Of a stretch of 32,563 nt of DNA, positions 29,511 to 32,563 are shown in pieces. Location: positions 1 to 32,563 of the forward strand of contig NCEB01000026.1 of NCBI GenBank assembly GCA_002280475.1. Direction: 5' to 3'. A program made the position numbers and the translations under genes. The notes below the pieces were generated by a model. The model worked only from the letters and a program-made list of their open reading frames with translations, ran no database searches and was not told the DNA's origin. Numbering within the stretch: the first letter of the stretch is position 1; each line of letters starts with the position of its first letter. Source of the stretch: Brevundimonas subvibrioides. Its GTDB lineage: Bacteria; Pseudomonadota; Alphaproteobacteria; Caulobacterales; Caulobacteraceae.

Positions 29511-31571
29511 TCAGGCCGCCGCGGAAGCGAGCGCGGCCTCGCCCGCCGGGGTGACGACGAACCCTTCAACCCCGTCGTCTGGCGCGTCGCCCAGTTCGTC
29601 CTCCGGATCCGCCTCGTCCTCCACGTCAGAGGCCTCCGGGTCGTCGGACGCCACCCAGGACAGGCCGATGGGAGCCCAGGACCGCGACGCCGCCTGTTCG
29701 GCGACCCAGTCGACGAGCTCGGTCTTCTTGAGCGAGGTGGCGCGCAGATCCTCGGCCCCCATGTCGGTCAGCATCGCGAGCAACAGGGGTTTGGAGTGGG
29801 ACTGAAGGAAGGGCGCGTCCGGGGTCCAGTGGAGCGTAATGTCCGCGCCGCAAAGAGCGGCGAGCTCGGCCGCCTCGGCGCGGGCGCGGCGGCGGATCAG
29901 GCTGGTGCGCTCTTCGCGCACGTCCAGACTGATCGCCGTCAGTTCGGCCAGCAGGGCCATCTTCTCCCCGTGGGGCAGGGCATGGACCCAGGCGATGACC
30001 GTCTCGCCGGACGCCTCCCAGGTCGCCCGGTGCTGATCCAGCCTATGGCGCACCTCGCCGTCCAGACTCTCGATCACCCGGCCGGCCGGAGGATTGAAGC
30101 CTGTGGCCAGGATGGCCAGCGCTGAGTCTGAGCGGGCCACATGGACGCGCAGCACCAGCAGGGTGAACAGGCGGGCGATCAGGGCCACCAGCGCCGCGCC
30201 CGGATCGTCCGCCAAGGCCCGGATCAGGCCGCGCGTGGCCACGTCGGTGCGGACGGCGTGGAGAGTGTGGTTGACACCATCGGTCTCCGGCTCGGGAGCC
30301 TCGACCTCGGGCGGAACATAGGCCGGCGGAGCGACGGGACGTGTCGGCACCTCGCCATTGCCCGTGTCGTCCGCCTCAACCTCGGGCTCCTCGGGCGTGT
30401 AGCACCGCACCTCGACGCCCATGGGCGACGCCGGGGACATCACCATCGTCGTCACGACCCGTCCGCGTGAGCCGGTCTGATCGACCTCGATCTTGGCGCG
30501 GATCATGGCCACGAGGGCGGTGTCAGCGGCCTCTGGATCGGACGCTTCGGCCAGCGCCAGCCCTGCTGCCTCGGCGCGCTCACGCCAGATGTCGCGCTGG
30601 GCGCGGTAACGCGCCATCTCTTCGTCGCTCAGGTCCCCGCCATAGACATAGCCGAACACCTCCAGGTCCTCGGGCAAGTCCGGATCCTGGCCGGCCGTGA
30701 CGTGTACCGCGATGCCCTCGGCCTCGAACACGGCGGCGATGCCGCGGGCCCGCTTCAGCCAGGTTTCGGTCAGCAGATCCGGATCCAGCAGCACCGGCGC
30801 CAGTTCCCCGAACAGATCGACCTCGGTGCGACCGCCTGCCGCCGCATAGGCGTCTGCCCCGACCAGGGCGCAACGGCGATCGTGCGGCGTGACCCGCGAG
30901 GCGTCGAGACGTTCGACGATGCGCCAGTCCTGAAACCCCCGGCCCGACAGCGCGACCTCGGCGATCTCGGCCTGTTCTTCGGCGTTCGGCAACCGCGCCA
31001 GGAGCCGGGCCTGCTTTAGGGTCATCCGCCCGGCCTTGAGCGCACTGACCGCGACCGGCGGGAGTGCGGCCAGGGCCGCCAGCCGCTTGATCTCGATCTC
31101 GGCGTAGCCGAGGGCGCGGGCGATCACCGGTATGGTCAGCCGGGTCTTGAGCATCCGACCTATGGCGACGATGACGTCCGCGACATGTACGGGCGCGGCG
31201 GTGTTGGTCAGCAGGAGCGCGGCCGCCTGCCGCGCCGGATCTGTCTCGACATAGACGGTGACGGGGTAGTCCTCGTCGATGGCACCGGCTTCGCGCAGCA
31301 GATCCAGCGCCAGACGCCGGCGACGGCCGTCCAGGGCCATCCAGGGCTGTTCCTTCTTGCCGCGGCCCGGGCGCACGGTCAGGCGCTGCAGTTGTCCGGC
31401 CGCCTTGATGGTGGCGGCCAGGGTCGGGATGTCATCGTCCGGCGGTTCGTTGAAGCGCAGGTTCTCGGGCGCGATGCCGAGGTCGCCGAGGCGGATGGTG
31501 CGTTCGTCGCGGTCGACGACGACAGCGGGCGTGTCATCGAGCGGTGTGATGACGGAAACGAGGTCGGTCAT
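29511..31571 (-). CDS. ParB/RepB-family nuclease-like partition protein
   Basis: A 686-aa protein with an N-terminal ParB/Spo0J domain. It shows the ParB N-terminal fold (RLGDLGIAPENLRFNEPP, LAATIKAAGQLQRLTVRPG, ALDGRRRRLALDLL). A ParB-type helix-turn-helix follows (TIPVIARALGYAEIEIKRLA, LKAGRMTLKQARLLARL). A long C-terminal region ends in an acidic stretch. Start ATG 31571 has GGGAGATC upstream. Large ParB-like proteins of this kind sit beside the strawberry-notch helicase in ICEs and are thought to act in maintenance or regulation, not chromosome partitioning. No parA is visible in the window. Spacing to the toprim gene upstream is 51 nt with an imperfect GC hairpin. Confidence 0.88.
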   Translation of the reverse strand: MTDLVSVITPLDDTPAVVVDRDERTIRLGDLGIAPENLRFNEPPDDDIPTLAATIKAAGQLQRLTVRPGRGKKEQPWMALDGRRRRLALDLLREAGAIDEDYPVTVYVETDPARQAAALLLTNTAAPVHVADVIVAIGRMLKTRLTIPVIARALGYAEIEIKRLAALAALPPVAVSALKAGRMTLKQARLLARLPNAEEQAEIAEVALSGRGFQDWRIVERLDASRVTPHDRRCALVGADAYAAAGGRTEVDLFGELAPVLLDPDLLTETWLKRARGIAAVFEAEGIAVHVTAGQDPDLPEDLEVFGYVYGGDLSDEEMARYRAQRDIWRERAEAAGLALAEASDPEAADTALVAMIRAKIEVDQTGSRGRVVTTMVMSPASPMGVEVRCYTPEEPEVEADDTGNGEVPTRPVAPPAYVPPEVEAPEPETDGVNHTLHAVRTDVATRGLIRALADDPGAALVALIARLFTLLVLRVHVARSDSALAILATGFNPPAGRVIESLDGEVRHRLDQHRATWEASGETVIAWVHALPHGEKMALLAELTAISLDVREERTSLIRRRARAEAAELAALCGADITLHWTPDAPFLQSHSKPLLLAMLTDMGAEDLRATSLKKTELVDWVAEQAASRSWAPIGLSWVASDDPEASDVEDEADPEDELGDAPDDGVEGFVVTPAGEAALASAAA

Positions 31572-31622
31572 GGGGGATCTCCCGCCGGGCGACGGGGCCG
31601 ATCCCCGCCGCTCCGGCATCCC

Positions 31623-32525
31623 TCAGCGCCCTTGCTCCGCCTTTGCCTGCGCCATCGCGACCGCGTTCCAGTCGTCGAAGGGGGCGTCGGGCCAGACCAC
31701 CTGCGCGATGATCCCGAGATCGACCAGTCGCCGGTGCAGCCGACAGGCCCGGTCCTGACCGACAACCCCGCGATCGGCGGCGATCAGCACCCGCCGCACG
31801 CAGGACGGCGGTGTCCAGCACGCCAGGTTGTTCGCCGCCAAGAGCGCCCAGCCGGGCAACTGGAAGCGCTCGATCGCCGACAGCGTGGTGATGACGCCTT
31901 CGGCTGCCAGCATCTCTGGTGCCGCCGGCCAAAGGCGGACGGCAGCACCAGGCGGCACATGGCCCACCGTTTTGCGCGACACCCGAAGTTCAGTCGTGCG
32001 ACGGCCGTTCGGATTCAGGTAGGTGAGTTCGACGCCAGTCAGCCGGTCAGCGCCGTCGCTGATCCGGGCGATGAGGGCAGGGCGGCGGTTATTTCCTGGC
32101 CGATAGACGGACGTCGGCGCATATGAATGATGTCGAAGGTTCGAGGACGCTATCCCGTTGGTCACTGACCGAGACCGGATGTGTCGCGCCGCCGCGCTGG
32201 TCACGCTGATGGGCACAGCGCTCTCCCAAAGCTGGGCGGCGGCTTCAAGCCGTGCCAGACGATCGGGCCTGGGCCAGGTCGAACCGGCGTGGTGGCCGCC
32301 GCCTGTCAACCGCCCGCCGTCGTCAATGAAGCCGCGTTGACGCAGATCGTCGCGCATGGCGCGCCAATCGGTGGCCCCGAAGCCGTGAATAACGAGCCGT
32401 CCGTCCGTATGCAGCAGTGAGACGGAGCGGTCATGGGCGCTGTGACCGGGGGCCGGCACATTGGCGCGATGGCCGCCCTGATAAAGATCGCCGCCTAGGG
32501 CGGCGACGATGGCGTGCAAGGTCAT
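31623..32525 (-). CDS. Toprim-domain protein (DUF7146-like), primase-related
   Basis: A 300-aa protein. The N-terminal part (VPAPGHSAHDRSVSLLHTDG, RLVIHGFGATDWRAMRDDLR) resembles the zinc-finger/primase-associated start of DUF7146 proteins but lacks the zinc-binding Cys residues. The C-terminal part is toprim-like: AAEGVITTLSAI with the conserved Glu, RRVLIAADRGVVGQDRA where a DxD-type motif is expected, and VWPDAPFDDWNAVAMA. Such proteins are probably related to primases that start DNA synthesis on transferred single strands. The degenerate DxD and missing Cys residues make primase activity doubtful. The ATG may overlap a stop of the next gene upstream. Confidence 0.8.
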   Translation of the reverse strand: MTLHAIVAALGGDLYQGGHRANVPAPGHSAHDRSVSLLHTDGRLVIHGFGATDWRAMRDDLRQRGFIDDGGRLTGGGHHAGSTWPRPDRLARLEAAAQLWESAVPISVTSAAARHIRSRSVTNGIASSNLRHHSYAPTSVYRPGNNRRPALIARISDGADRLTGVELTYLNPNGRRTTELRVSRKTVGHVPPGAAVRLWPAAPEMLAAEGVITTLSAIERFQLPGWALLAANNLACWTPPSCVRRVLIAADRGVVGQDRACRLHRRLVDLGIIAQVVWPDAPFDDWNAVAMAQAKAEQGR

Positions 32526-32563
32526 GGAGCGCTCAGATCAGACCGAGGGTCCGAAAGCTCGCC
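32526..32563 (-). other. Window end, upstream of the toprim gene
   Basis: 38 nt. All three minus-strand frames reach a stop here, so any gene continuing from the right ends in this stretch. One frame ends in TGA overlapping the toprim ATG (ATGA), another ends ASFRTLGLI. Too short to identify a gene. Confidence 0.4.

Noticed and set aside
1..32563. CRISPR array or toxin-antitoxin pair
   Set aside because: No regularly spaced repeats of 25-40 bp and no recognisable toxin or antitoxin gene were seen.

Overview
The window looks like chromosomal DNA of a GC-rich alphaproteobacterium, most likely Caulobacterales (Brevundimonas-like). This is inferred from the gene families: a TonB-dependent receptor leading an amino-sugar operon, NagX, NagB-II, a GntR regulator, and an alphaproteobacterial ICE backbone with a DUF3363 relaxase, strawberry-notch helicase and ParB. 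No rRNA or complete tRNA is present to fix the taxon.

Three blocks are visible. (1) 1-5.75 kb is a small recombinase-rich island. It holds a P4-type tyrosine integrase, a 956-aa protein with two complete serine-recombinase modules fused head to tail, and a third related recombinase whose C-terminus is frameshifted. It is followed by a tRNA-like 3' end, a candidate attachment site. (2) 6.3-20.8 kb is a compact amino-sugar and cell-wall-sugar catabolic locus. A TonB receptor, SSS symporter, MurQ etherase, GntR regulator and NagX form operon A. NagB-II, NagA and a GH84 hexosaminidase form operon B. NagK-like kinase is divergent from AnmK and a quinone-type D-lactate dehydrogenase (operon C). Three copies of one operator-like motif overlap promoter-like sequences ahead of operons A and B and in the nagK/anmK divergent region, so one regulator probably controls everything. 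(3) 20.9-32.56 kb, all on the minus strand, is part of an integrative conjugative element or plasmid backbone: toprim protein, ParB, methyltransferase/helicase of the strawberry-notch family, two SSBs, a small HTH protein, a DUF2493 protein and a relaxase that looks truncated where it meets the chromosomal dld gene.

How the genes work together: sugars cross the outer membrane through the receptor and the inner membrane through the symporter. AnmK makes MurNAc-6-P from anhydro-MurNAc, and the NagK-like kinase makes GlcNAc-6-P. MurQ cuts MurNAc-6-P to GlcNAc-6-P plus D-lactate. NagA and NagB-II take GlcNAc-6-P to fructose-6-P, and Dld oxidises the D-lactate to pyruvate. The locus therefore encodes both products' disposal routes.

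The most unusual features are the double-headed serine recombinase, the possible leaderless small ORF overlapping the start of anmK, the signal-less GH84 enzyme, and a repeated hairpin-plus-polypurine leader arrangement in the ICE backbone.
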